64,000 nt of DNA from an uncultured Eubacteriales bacterium (GTDB taxonomy: Bacteria; Bacillota; Clostridia; Oscillospirales; Acutalibacteraceae). The stretch covers positions 27,801-91,800 of the forward strand of contig OMZU01000005.1 of the NCBI GenBank assembly GCA_900315605.1. The letters are read 5' to 3'. This document shows positions 1 to 7,164 of the stretch, one piece after another (the first letter of the stretch is position 1; the number at the start of each line of letters is the position of its first letter). The notes under the pieces are model-generated. The model did not search any database. It had not been told where the DNA came from and saw nothing but the letters and a program-made list of their open reading frames with translations. Position numbers and translations under genes: made by a program.

Positions 1-1541
1 TCCCTTTTTGCCTTGTCTGCAATCGGATTTCCTTTTTTAAGAACAGGTTCACCATTTTCATCAAGAACAGGGCTTTCCACGGTGATTTTGTTATACCCAA
101 ACGCAATGGAATCCATTCGCTTGCTTTTGACTACAATGGTTTTGCCATCGTCAGTTTTCTTTTCGTAAGTTTTACTGTCGTAATCGCCGTAAGCCTCTAT
201 AATAAGATTGCGACAGGTTTCCGTAATATCCACACGCTTATTGCCGATTGGCTTTCTGCGCTGCTCAAAACAACCGCTGGCATCAATCAGCAGGACGTGT
301 TCTCGATGAGAATCGGGTTTATCTTTTGTGATAATCCACACATAGGTGGCAATGCCTGTGTTATAAAAGCTGTCGTTCGGCAGCTGAACGATGGCGTCCA
401 ACCAGTCGTTTTCTATAATATATCTTCTGATTTCGCTCTGCCCGCTGCCCGCGTCTCCCGTAAAGAGCGAAGAACCGTTCTGAATAATAGCCATGCGTCC
501 GGTATCCTTCAACTTGGAAATACCGTTCAGCATGAAGAGCATCTGACCGTCAGACTTTGCGGGAAGTCCGACGCCGAATCGTCCTGCATCACCTTTTTTA
601 TGCTCCTTTTCTACGTCCGCAGCTTCACGTTTCCAGTCGATACCGAAGGGGGGATTTGATATGCAGTAATCGAACTCGTACCCCGTAAACTTATCATCAT
701 TCAAGGTATTGCCAAACTGCATATTATTGGGGTCACCGCCGCGGATGAGCATATCCGCTTTGGCAATACCGAAGGTAAACGGATTAATTTCCTGACCATA
801 GCAGATAATCTCCGCTTCTGCGTCCAATGCCTTGATTCGTTCTTCCATGCAGGTGAGCATCTGGCTTGTCCCCATAGCCATATCGTAAACTGTCTTGGCG
901 GGAGCCTCCGGGTCGGAGAAATCCGCCTCCATCGTCAGCATATCGCACATAAGATAAACAATGTCACGGCTGGTGAAATGGGCTCCTGCTTCCTCGTTAT
1001 AGCTCTCGGAAAACCTTTGGACGAGGTTTTCAAATACATAACCCATGTCAATAGCGGAGATTTTGTCGGGACTCATATCCGCATTATCCTCGCAGAAGTC
1101 GCTGATAACCTGATACAGCACTCCGGCGCTGCTCATACGGTCGATTTGATCGAAAAAGCCCATATTCGCCAGTATGTCAATGACGTTATCAGAAAAACCG
1201 TTGATGAATAACTCGAAGTTAACTTTGATGTTTTCCGGGTCGGTCTTCAAACGCTCGAAAGTAAATCGACTCGTATTGTAGAAACGGTATCCTCCGGCTG
1301 CCGCACGAAGAAAACCATCCTTAACGGCAAGGTGCTTTATCTTCTCGTAAGTTTCCAGCACTTTATCATGTGTAGGGAGCAAACAGTCATGGAAGCGCTT
1401 GATGACAGCCATCGGAAGAATGACCAGTCCGTATTCATGGGGCTTGTAGGCACCGAAAAGAGAGTTTGCGACATTCCATATAAGATTCGCTTTCTCCTGA
1501 ATATTGATGCCAACCGCCTTGATTTTTTCGTTAGAGTCCAT
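1..1541 (-). CDS. hsdM: Type I restriction-modification methyltransferase subunit HsdM (partial, C-terminus off window)
   Basis: N6-adenine DNA methyltransferase subunit of a type I restriction system; it would act with HsdS and HsdR, which are not in the window. Read on the minus strand from ATG at 1541, 513 codons are open to the window edge. The catalytic motif NPPFG begins at about residue 296. The SAM-binding motif reads DMAMGTSQML near residue 210-220, a variant of the usual DPxxGTGG. The N-terminal helical domain (residues 1-140) is present. The start has AAGGAGG about 8 bases upstream and overlaps the stop of the upstream gene by 11 bases, implying translational coupling. Family assignment is firm; completeness of the system cannot be judged here. 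Confidence 0.95.
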   Translation of the reverse strand, partial: MDSNEKIKAVGINIQEKANLIWNVANSLFGAYKPHEYGLVILPMAVIKRFHDCLLPTHDKVLETYEKIKHLAVKDGFLRAAAGGYRFYNTSRFTFERLKTDPENIKVNFELFINGFSDNVIDILANMGFFDQIDRMSSAGVLYQVISDFCEDNADMSPDKISAIDMGYVFENLVQRFSESYNEEAGAHFTSRDIVYLMCDMLTMEADFSDPEAPAKTVYDMAMGTSQMLTCMEERIKALDAEAEIICYGQEINPFTFGIAKADMLIRGGDPNNMQFGNTLNDDKFTGYEFDYCISNPPFGIDWKREAADVEKEHKKGDAGRFGVGLPAKSDGQMLFMLNGISKLKDTGRMAIIQNGSSLFTGDAGSGQSEIRRYIIENDWLDAIVQLPNDSFYNTGIATYVWIITKDKPDSHREHVLLIDASGCFEQRRKPIGNKRVDITETCRNLIIEAYGDYDSKTYEKKTDDGKTIVVKSKRMDSIAFGYNKITVESPVLDENGEPVLKKGNPIADKAKR

Positions 1542-2874
1542 ATTCTCTTGCCTCCTTGATATTCTTGGTTATATCGTTCATATTCTGTGTCAATCTGGTT
1601 GTATGGATACCAAGTCGATATTTGATTCCGTTTTCTTCGATGGTATCATGGTTGATGGTAAGGAAACATCTCGCTCTCAACACATCAAATATGCAGTGGG
1701 GCATTCCTTTGAATGCTTCACATACTGCCTGCAAAGCTGTCGGATAGAAGTCCGGCAGCTTTTCTTCTGTCAAAATATAATCTTCAATTTCTTTGTTGTA
1801 ATAGTTTATCACGTCAGCCGTGGTGTCAAACTCTGGCAGACCATTTGGCAGATCGTGAACCCATTTTTTCAAATCGCTGAATGTCCATTTACCATTCATC
1901 AGTTTCATAAGAGTTTGATGTTGATCGTATGCTGCTTTCAATCTCGGGCGGCTTTCCAGACCGTCCGTAACCTGCCTGCGTTTGTAGTCATCTTGAAGGT
2001 GATTGTTAGGAATAGTCAACACGCCATCCTTAAATTTTACAGGAAAGCGTTTCCCGTCCTTATGGATGATTTCAAGCATAGCATCTCGGGCATAGCGTAA
2101 GATACACTCGTCAGTGACCACCAAATTCGCACTCGGGAACGCAATCGCCGCCGCACTGCGGATGCTGTCAACGGGATCGATATAAACCGTTTCAACAGCG
2201 TTTGAATCCAGCGTTCTCAGGAAGGTCAGTACAGTCTCCTCTGAAGAATCCTCAAGGATATCTATGCAGTACACGCCGTCATCCCGCAAAGCAAAGATAA
2301 TCGGACGTGCCTCGCGAAAAAAGACCGCCTCCATAATACCAAGTTTCTTCGGTGTGCTAACAGGAAGCAATAAAGACTCTCTGTACTGAATCCGCCTGCG
2401 CATAATAGGTCCTATAGAAGCAGTCGATGCCGGAACGCCATAATAGTCGCACACCTTCTTATAAGAAAAGCGGAAAGTTCCTTCAGCAAGCGCATCTGCC
2501 AGACGATTGGTATATCTGCATCCTTTATCTCCGAAATTGATAGGCTCCGGGAACACGCTGTTGCTGCATCCGTCGCAACGAAGATATGTCTGATAAAAGG
2601 TCAGGTCAAAAACTCGAAAGCTCCGTTTTTCACCTTCATCGGTTGGAGCCGTATCCCACAATATATCTTTGAAAGACCTTTTAACGACCTTAGAACATCT
2701 TGTTTTTGTCGAGCCGCAGGCCGGACAAATCAGCTTATCATCCGAGAAGTAACGCTTATGGACAGTATAGTAGTGACTGTCGGTGCTGGATTTAAGTGCA
2801 AGCAAGTCGGCAATGCCGAGGGCATTGGTCATAGGCTTGGACACATCTTTTTCCATGTATCGCTTCTTCCCCAA
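1531..2874 (-). CDS. ISL3-family transposase-like protein, probably domesticated, in operon with hsdM
   Basis: 447 residues. A zinc-ribbon-like N-terminus (Cys50-x2-Cys53 and Cys100-x2-Cys103) is followed by a helical DNA-binding stretch and a DDE-like domain, the layout of ISL3 transposases. The segment YIDPVDSIRSAAAIAFPSAN (from residue 231) matches the second-Asp region of that family. The first catalytic Asp, normally in an LGIDE-type motif, appears as LGIME (Met181), so transposase activity is doubtful. Start is TTG at 2874, six bases after GGAGGAG; no ATG in this frame has a comparable ribosome site. No terminal inverted repeats were seen around it. It has its own strong promoter and overlaps hsdM, so it looks like a co-expressed partner rather than an inserted IS. 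Function is unknown. Confidence 0.7.
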   Translation of the reverse strand: MGKKRYMEKDVSKPMTNALGIADLLALKSSTDSHYYTVHKRYFSDDKLICPACGSTKTRCSKVVKRSFKDILWDTAPTDEGEKRSFRVFDLTFYQTYLRCDGCSNSVFPEPINFGDKGCRYTNRLADALAEGTFRFSYKKVCDYYGVPASTASIGPIMRRRIQYRESLLLPVSTPKKLGIMEAVFFREARPIIFALRDDGVYCIDILEDSSEETVLTFLRTLDSNAVETVYIDPVDSIRSAAAIAFPSANLVVTDECILRYARDAMLEIIHKDGKRFPVKFKDGVLTIPNNHLQDDYKRRQVTDGLESRPRLKAAYDQHQTLMKLMNGKWTFSDLKKWVHDLPNGLPEFDTTADVINYYNKEIEDYILTEEKLPDFYPTALQAVCEAFKGMPHCIFDVLRARCFLTINHDTIEENGIKYRLGIHTTRLTQNMNDITKNIKEAREYGL

Positions 2875-2904
2875 TGCGCACTCCTCCCATTTTCAATATA
2901 CTTA

Positions 2905-2933
2905 ATTATACCACCAAAAACTGAACAAGTCAA
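2905..2933 (-). promoter_or_regulatory. Sigma-A-type promoter for the ISL3-like/hsdM operon
   Basis: On the minus strand TTGACT (2933-2928) is separated by exactly 17 bases from TATAAT (2910-2905), about 30 bases before the TTG start at 2874. Spacing and consensus are excellent. Confidence 0.85.
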
Positions 2934-3048
2934 TTATTTATTTACATTTTGCCACCATAATACGAATAAGAAGATTTTGGTTATTATGTTACTTCTGCTA
3001 TAATGGGAGCATGAGAAAAGACCACTTGGTCAGAAGGGAGGATTCACT

Positions 3049-3270
3049 ATAGACGAAGGCTTTAGAGAGATTAGAAATAGTGATAATCGACTGCTCTGTA
3101 AGGCAAACGACAGCACGGGCGAAGTTGAGACTCAGGGACCGCACCGCTCTTCCTACATTTTTAGCATTCCCATCGGGGGCACATTCACAGTTGTTCGGGA
3201 TAATCTCAAGTCGCTGGTAACAAGAACCGCCACAGCGTTTACCGTGGCAGATTACACTCTCGCCGCCTGA
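3049..3270 (+). CDS. Small hypothetical protein with apparent ATA start
   Basis: A 73-residue protein (xDEGFREIRNSDNRLLCKAN... ending FTVADYTLAA). The FREIRNSDNRLLCK opening resembles, from memory, a small protein that precedes sigma-like genes in Clostridia mobile elements. GGGAGG lies 7 bases before ATA at 3049, and there is no ATG, GTG or TTG in this frame between the ribosome site and the conserved segment. A 13-codon ATG frame (3011-3052) ends overlapping the ATA. Either ATA is used as a rare start, or the gene lost its ATG. Function unknown. Confidence 0.45.
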   Translation: MDEGFREIRNSDNRLLCKANDSTGEVETQGPHRSSYIFSIPIGGTFTVVRDNLKSLVTRTATAFTVADYTLAA

Positions 3271-3310
3271 CGCGGCAATGAAAATCAAATAGGCGAATCC
3301 GCAGAGCTGC

Positions 3311-3372
3311 AAGACGGCCTGGATTTAGTTCAAAACCCGTTATGGGTGAACTATATCCAAGCCGTCTTTTTC
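3311..3372 (+). terminator. Long-stem rho-independent terminator or attenuator
   Basis: AAGACGGC (3311-3318) plus flanking bases pair with GCCGTCTT (3361-3368) in a stem of about 22 bp with three internal mismatches, followed by a T run. It sits between the small gene at 3049 and the sigma-like gene at 3428, so it could end the first transcript or attenuate the second. Confidence 0.8.
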
Positions 3373-3427
3373 TCTACGGATCAGAAACGGCTCCTGCGGA
3401 TTCAAATGAATCTGAAAGGAGCCAATT

Positions 3428-3829
3428 ATGAAAATTACATACGCATTTAACAACGGAGAAATCAAGGAGGTCGAGGTTTCGGAGGAAATCGGTGCCGTGA
3501 TTGAAGAGTCCCGCCGCAAGGAAGCGGCTCTCGCCAAAAAGGAACAGCGCCACTGCTATTCTCTGGACGCCGTCACATACGAGGGATTGGAGTACGGAGA
3601 GCCTGATTTTACCGCATCAATGTGTGACGGCAGTGAAGAGCGCAGTGCGCATATCAGAGATGCGTTCTCGCACCTCACTGAAACACAGCGGCGCCGCATC
3701 CTTATGCTTGCTGCAGGAATGTCGATAAGAGAGATTGCCGCTCGCGAAAATACACATCACCGTGCGGTTGAAGACTCTATCCAACAGGGCAGAAAAAAAT
3801 TTTTAAAACATTATAAACAACCCCATTAA
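3428..3829 (+). CDS. Phage/ICE-type sigma-70 region-4-like protein (copy 1)
   Basis: 133 residues. The C-terminal 50 residues (HLTETQRRRILMLAAGMSIR onward) form a sigma region-4-like helix-turn-helix ending in a basic tail (QQGRKKFLKHYKQ). The N-terminal half is charged and family-specific. It most likely acts as an alternative sigma or transcription activator for the mobile element. GAAAGGAG precedes the ATG. The gene is almost identical in DNA to copy 2 at 6695-7084, differing mainly in a few codons and at the C-terminus (LKHYKQPH here, MKFF there). The two copies therefore form direct repeats about 3.3 kb apart. Confidence 0.75.
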   Translation: MKITYAFNNGEIKEVEVSEEIGAVIEESRRKEAALAKKEQRHCYSLDAVTYEGLEYGEPDFTASMCDGSEERSAHIRDAFSHLTETQRRRILMLAAGMSIREIAARENTHHRAVEDSIQQGRKKFLKHYKQPH

Positions 3830-3876
3830 TGTATCTTGCTTTTTTTCACTAAACAAAGCAAACATAAGAATACAAA

Positions 3877-3914
3877 AAACGTGTAAGCGGTGATCTCTCA
3901 TTACTTACACGTTT
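3877..3914. terminator. Bidirectional terminator between convergent genes
   Basis: A perfect 11-bp stem (AAACGTGTAAG at 3877-3887, CTTACACGTTT at 3904-3914) with A/T runs on either side lies between the sigma-like gene (plus) and the Xre gene (minus), suited to end both transcripts. Confidence 0.75.
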
Positions 3915-3917
3915 GCT

Positions 3918-4160
3918 TTACTTTATTTCCTGTTCAGTATCATCAAACAACGGACAGTCGAAAAACTGTCGAACGGTTATTTCCAGCCCGTCGCATATTT
4001 TTTTGATGGAAACGACACCGGGGTTCTGACTTTTGGTGTTCAGCATACTGTATATGGTTGACGGGGCTACTCCTGAGATATTTGCAAGGGCATTGACTGC
4101 GATGTTTCTTTCGGCACAGAGGTCGATTATTCTCTGCGCCACAGCTTCTTTTGTTGTCAT
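3918..4160 (-). CDS. Xre/Cro-C1 family transcriptional regulator
   Basis: 80 residues, nearly all one helix-turn-helix domain: AVAQRIIDLCAERNIAVNAL, then GVAPSTIYSMLN as recognition segment, then VSIKKICDGLEITVRQFF. Proteins of this size bind operators as dimers. It is transcribed away from the SLOG-type gene at 4220, with a 59-bp shared intergenic region carrying an inverted repeat, so it probably represses both directions. Which genes it controls beyond that is not visible. Confidence 0.85.
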   Translation of the reverse strand: MTTKEAVAQRIIDLCAERNIAVNALANISGVAPSTIYSMLNTKSQNPGVVSIKKICDGLEITVRQFFDCPLFDDTEQEIK

Positions 4161-4161
4161 A

Positions 4162-4197
4162 ATCGCATTTCCAAAAGAAGTGTGCTATAATTGCGAT
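4162..4197. promoter_or_regulatory. Divergent operator/promoter of the Xre-SLOG pair
   Basis: Half-sites AATCGCA (4162-4168) and TTGCGAT (4191-4197) are inverted around a TATAAT hexamer (4186-4191) pointing toward the gene at 4220. The plus-strand promoter therefore lies within the palindrome, as expected for repression by the adjacent regulator. The -35 hexamer is weak. Confidence 0.5.
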
Positions 4198-4219
4198 ATA
4201 TCCCACAAAGGAGATTATT

Positions 4220-4699
4220 ATGCTTCCATTATACACGGTGTGTTTCTTTAGTCACCGCAGGATTGATGATATTATTTCTGTTGAAACCTCGGTTGAAAAT
4301 GTTATAGATCAAGTACTCCGTCAACATGAATATGTCGAGTTCCTTGTCGGATGCGACGGGGATTTTGACCGGATCGTATCCTCGGCTGTTCTGCGATACA
4401 AAAAGAGAACCGATGCCGGAAATTGCTCTCTCACTTGGGTTATGCCGTATATGAAATCGGAGTATATACATAACCGGGAAAACTACGACAGCTATTATGA
4501 TTCGATCGAGGTTTGTGAACAATCCGCTTTGGCTCACCCGAAATCTGCTATACAAATCCGCAACCGGGCTATTGTTGACCGTTCCGATCTGTGTGTTTTT
4601 TATGTTTGCAAAAAACATGGCGGCGCCTATCAGACGATGAAATATGCCGCGAACCAAGACAAAGATATAGTCAATTTGTATGATGACAGTTTTGTCTGA
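4220..4699 (+). CDS. SLOG-type (DUF1273/YspA-like) nucleotide-binding domain protein
   Basis: 159 residues. The pattern matches the SLOG Rossmann-like family related to DUF1273/YpsA: an opening YTVCFFSHRRID, LVGCDGDFDRIVSSAV in the first third, and AIQIRNRAIVDRSDLCVFYV with HGGAYQTMKYA near the C-terminus. SLOG proteins bind nucleotide-derived ligands and often sit in mobile or conflict-related loci. AAAGGAG lies 8 bases before the ATG. It is divergent from a Xre repressor, implying conditional expression. The specific ligand and role are unknown. Confidence 0.7.
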   Translation: MLPLYTVCFFSHRRIDDIISVETSVENVIDQVLRQHEYVEFLVGCDGDFDRIVSSAVLRYKKRTDAGNCSLTWVMPYMKSEYIHNRENYDSYYDSIEVCEQSALAHPKSAIQIRNRAIVDRSDLCVFYVCKKHGGAYQTMKYAANQDKDIVNLYDDSFV

Positions 4700-4769
4700 A
4701 CTATGTCTTGAATGTTGCTGGATATATTAAGGCTATTATGGTAAGGTACTTGTCAAAGGAGTTGGAATT

Positions 4770-5066
4770 ATGAGTTTATTTGATGATCTTTACTACGGAA
4801 ATATAAATATAAGTGAGCGCGATGTTGCAGACGGCTCTGACGAAAAAGCGGCTCTTGAAGCTGCTGTTGCTGCCGAGAACGCGCTTTCTGAGCAGTTGCC
4901 CAATAACCTGAAACCATTGCTGACTGCTTTGGTTTCTGCTCACGATGTCCTGCTTGACGCAACGAGCCGCAGTGTTTTTGAAATCGGATTCAAATACGGT
5001 ATGCGGTTCGCGGTCGCAGGACTATCGGATGATAAAAACGGGGTTGACAACTCCGAGGACGAATAA
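4770..5066 (+). CDS. DUF6809-like small hypothetical protein
   Basis: 98 residues, acidic and predominantly helical, with the opening LFDDLYYGNINISERDV and a later RSVFEIGFKYGMRF segment. From memory this resembles DUF6809, a small protein of unknown function common in Clostridia mobile elements. AAAGGAG precedes the ATG. It lies 70 bases after the SLOG-type gene in the same orientation and may share its transcript. Confidence 0.55.
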   Translation: MSLFDDLYYGNINISERDVADGSDEKAALEAAVAAENALSEQLPNNLKPLLTALVSAHDVLLDATSRSVFEIGFKYGMRFAVAGLSDDKNGVDNSEDE

Positions 5067-5084
5067 TATAATAAAACCAACCTA

Positions 5085-5213
5085 TAAAGAGTACGCAAGA
5101 GACAAGCTCGTTGACCGTACACCAACCTGCCCGCGGGCAAGGTGGTAATGCTTGAACGATGGGTGTGCTGAATATTGACCGGTAACGCTCATCATAACGA
5201 TGGGCGTTTTTCT
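5085..5213 (+). ncRNA. Structured leader or small RNA candidate ending in a terminator
   Basis: ACCAACCTGCCC (5121-5132) pairs imperfectly with GGGCAAGGTGGT (5135-5146). A terminator-like stem follows: ACGCTCAT (5185-5192) with ATGGGCGT (5200-5207) and TTTTCTT. This precedes the gene at 5259 by about 50 bases, like an attenuator. I do not recognise a known riboswitch. Confidence 0.35.
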
Positions 5214-5258
5214 TATGTCCTCTTTATGGGAAATATTATCTTTCAGGAGGGCATTTAT

Positions 5259-5552
5259 ATGTCAAAAACAATCAGAGAACTGAGCAAAACGAATGGTCGC
5301 GTTTACGTTTATCTTCGCACGCCGGAACTCGGAGAGCGATTTCTCCGACAAGCCGAGCAGGAAGGCTTCACATTTTGTGACGGTGCCAAACCGACCGCAA
5401 GGCCGGCTGCCGATGTGATGGCGATCAACCATGACGGAACAATCAATTATGTCGGCACAAACGGCAGAATCGTGTATGGCAGCGGAGCTACCCACATAGG
5501 AGATAAAAAACTGAATCGTATTGATTACGAATTGCATCTCCAACGAGAATAA
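5259..5552 (+). CDS. Hypothetical 97-residue protein
   Basis: Start is chosen at ATG 5259 because CAGGAGG lies about 8 bases upstream; an earlier in-frame start at 5175 would run through the terminator-like hairpin. The protein opens MSKTIRELSKTNGRVYVYLR and contains FLRQAEQEGFTFCDG and a short DGTINYVGTNGRIVYG segment. It looks like a small globular alpha/beta protein. I do not recognise its family. It is followed by a new promoter at 5604, so it is probably expressed alone. Confidence 0.6.
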   Translation: MSKTIRELSKTNGRVYVYLRTPELGERFLRQAEQEGFTFCDGAKPTARPAADVMAINHDGTINYVGTNGRIVYGSGATHIGDKKLNRIDYELHLQRE

Positions 5553-5603
5553 ATCTTCTCGGGAATAAAAGTTACAATTTTTAATGGTTTTGTAATTTTT
5601 CTC

Positions 5604-5632
5604 TTGACAAATCCAAATTTTTACAATAAAAT
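5604..5632 (+). promoter_or_regulatory. Sigma-A-type promoter with long 5' leader
   Basis: Consensus TTGACA (5604-5609), exactly 17 bases, then TAAAAT (5627-5632). The next gene starts only at 5850, leaving an untranslated leader of about 210 bases that may be structured. Confidence 0.8.
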
Positions 5633-5849
5633 ATTAAGTAGCGTATAGAACATCAGTTCGATAGCACAATTGAATAGAAACGAATGAAATGAAGTTTTTA
5701 AGCCAGAGGAAGCAGATACAAGAGTGATTGAATAAGCGACAAATCAAACCCACCCGGTGGAGCGGTATCTCATCCAAAAAGCTGAGAACGTATCCTCCGG
5801 TTTCTTTTCGGAGATTTATTTGTCTGCAGTGACAGAAAGGATGGTTGAA

Positions 5850-6041
5850 ATGATAGGAAGAAGAATAATTACCTGCACACAATGCGGAAGAACCTTAGCT
5901 AAATTGTGCGATGGTTCAGAGGGCGAAATAACTTGCCCGAAATGCAAGGAAGAGTACGCATTCGAGATAAAAGAGAACACTGTTGTACTCAAGGCAGTCA
6001 AGCAAAAAAACACCACCAATAATTGTTACAGAGTCGGATAA
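5850..6041 (+). CDS. Small zinc-ribbon protein (Com-like)
   Basis: 63 residues from ATG 5850, chosen because GAAAGG lies 9 bases upstream. Four cysteines in two pairs (CTQCGRTLAKLC and CPKC) form a probable zinc ribbon, reminiscent of Com-type phage zinc-finger regulators. The rest is a short strand-rich tail. It has its own promoter at 5604 and a strong terminator at 6166, so it is a monocistronic unit. The role as a nucleic-acid binder is inferred only from the fold. Confidence 0.55.
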   Translation: MIGRRIITCTQCGRTLAKLCDGSEGEITCPKCKEEYAFEIKENTVVLKAVKQKNTTNNCYRVG

Positions 6042-6165
6042 CCGTTCCCACAACCGAATATCGTCGGAGCCATCCTTGGAAATGTATTTGGCGTAGTACC
6101 ATCAGGATTTCAGTGCTTCCGATAAGTGTTTATTGAAGAGCTGAATTTGGCACCGAATCATTAGG

Positions 6166-6223
6166 AGCCCCGTAAACAGTATCCTTACTTTCTTTAGTAG
6201 GGTCTGTTTGCGGGGCTTTTTTT
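6166..6223 (+). terminator. Strong rho-independent terminator
   Basis: AGCCCCGTAAACAG (6166-6179) pairs with CTGTTTGCGGGGCT (6204-6217) with one mismatch, closing a smaller internal stem, followed by seven T. It ends the zinc-ribbon transcript. Confidence 0.85.
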
Positions 6224-6300
6224 ATTTTGCCTGAAAAACCTTAAAAAAACAGGATTTCGTGTCCTAACTATTAGAAAGGAAAAATTTTTGAACCTTTTTT

Positions 6301-6341
6301 GAAAACAGCCCCCCATAATGCCGATTTTGATTCCGTATAGT
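6301..6341 (+). repeat. GAAAA-spaced TATAGT motif, copy a
   Basis: A T run, then GAAAACAGCC, then TTCCGTATAGTGAAGGG, with 35 bases from the G of GAAAA to the first base of TATAGT. The same spacing recurs in three other copies. Confidence 0.6.
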
Positions 6342-6419
6342 GAAGGGTCATTGTTTTCAGAGAACTACCCCCACAAAACACGCTGCTTTTCTCCTTATTG
6401 TGGAATAGGAAATTTTTTT

Positions 6420-6461
6420 GAAAAACACCCCGACAAAACGGCGTTTATTATTCCGTATAGT
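6420..6461 (+). repeat. GAAAA-spaced TATAGT motif, copy b
   Basis: GAAAAACACCCCG followed 36 bases from its G by TATAGT (6456-6461) within TTCCGTATAGTGAGAG. It lies 120 bases after copy a. Confidence 0.6.
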
Positions 6462-6694
6462 GAGAGAACAAAATAATCAACCACACCCGCTTGGGTGATA
6501 AAAAAATAATATCGAAGTCTGAGTGCGCATCAAGACAGGATATTGATATCGCTACATACGCTGATGATTCAGCCGGAGTAGCGTAATCGGTACCCTTTAC
6601 CTTGTTGCGCTCTTTTTGTGTATAGGTCGGTGCCGATTGGTTCCGACCTATCTTTATGTCCTGTCCTGACTGCCCTCAGCGGAAAGGACAAGCC

Positions 6695-7084
6695 ATGAAA
6701 ATCAAATACTCATTTAACAATGGAGAAATCAAGGAGGTCGAGGTTTCGGAGGAAATCGGTGCCGTGATTGAAGAATCCCGCCGCAAGGAAGCGGCACTCG
6801 CCAAAAAGGAGCAGCGCCACTGCTATTCCCTTGACGCTGTCACCTACGAGGGAGTGGAGTACGGAGAGCCTGATTTTGCCGAATCACTGTTTGACGGCAG
6901 CGAAGAGCGCAGCGCTCATATCAGAGATGCGTTCTCGCACCTTACCGAAACACAGCAGCGCCGCATTCTTATGCTTGCTGCCGGAATGTCGATAAGAGAG
7001 ATCGCCGCTCGCGAAAATACACATCACCGTGCGGTTGAAGACTCTATCCAACAGGGCAGAAAAAAATTTATGAAGTTTTTTTGA
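6695..7084 (+). CDS. Phage/ICE-type sigma-70 region-4-like protein (copy 2)
   Basis: 129 residues from ATG 6695, which has GGAAAGGA 6 bases upstream and aligns with the start of copy 1; an earlier in-frame ATG at 6656 would add a Cys-rich leader absent from copy 1. The C-terminal helix-turn-helix (HLTETQQRRILMLAAGMSIR) is nearly the same as in copy 1. The gene ends on a slippery-looking T run (AAG TTT TTT TGA) that is itself part of motif copy c. It stands directly before the phage early genes, so it is a candidate activator of them. Confidence 0.75.
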   Translation: MKIKYSFNNGEIKEVEVSEEIGAVIEESRRKEAALAKKEQRHCYSLDAVTYEGVEYGEPDFAESLFDGSEERSAHIRDAFSHLTETQQRRILMLAAGMSIREIAARENTHHRAVEDSIQQGRKKFMKFF

Positions 7085-7124
7085 AAAAACACTCGCCAAA
7101 ATGCCCCAAAAATGTCCGTAAGGT
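7083..7124 (+). repeat. GAAAA-spaced TATAGT motif, copy c (variant)
   Basis: GAAAAAACACTCGCC followed 36 bases from its G by TAAGGT (7119-7124) in TGTCCGTAAGGTGAAAGG. It overlaps the stop of the sigma-like gene and precedes the early genes. Confidence 0.55.
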
Positions 7125-7164
7125 GAAAGGCAATGAAACAGCCATTCAGAAAGGATGAAAAGAA

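Larger units (their letters stand above)
6224..6694 (+). other. Non-coding stretch with repeated motifs and hairpins
   Basis: No gene seen. It holds two copies of the GAAAA...TATAGT motif (listed separately), a CACCC-GCTT-GGGTG hairpin with an A run near 6484-6508, and a GGTCGG/CCGACC hairpin near 6626-6649 just before the second sigma-like gene. Confidence 0.5.

Noticed and set aside
1531-2874. Complete insertion sequence of the ISL3 family
   Set aside because: No terminal inverted repeats or target duplication seen, altered first catalytic Asp, and translational coupling to hsdM speak against a free IS.
7068-7090. Programmed frameshift at the end of the sigma-like gene (TTTTTTTGA)
   Set aside because: The frame after the slip is only a few codons long and not shared by copy 1, so there is no support for a longer product.
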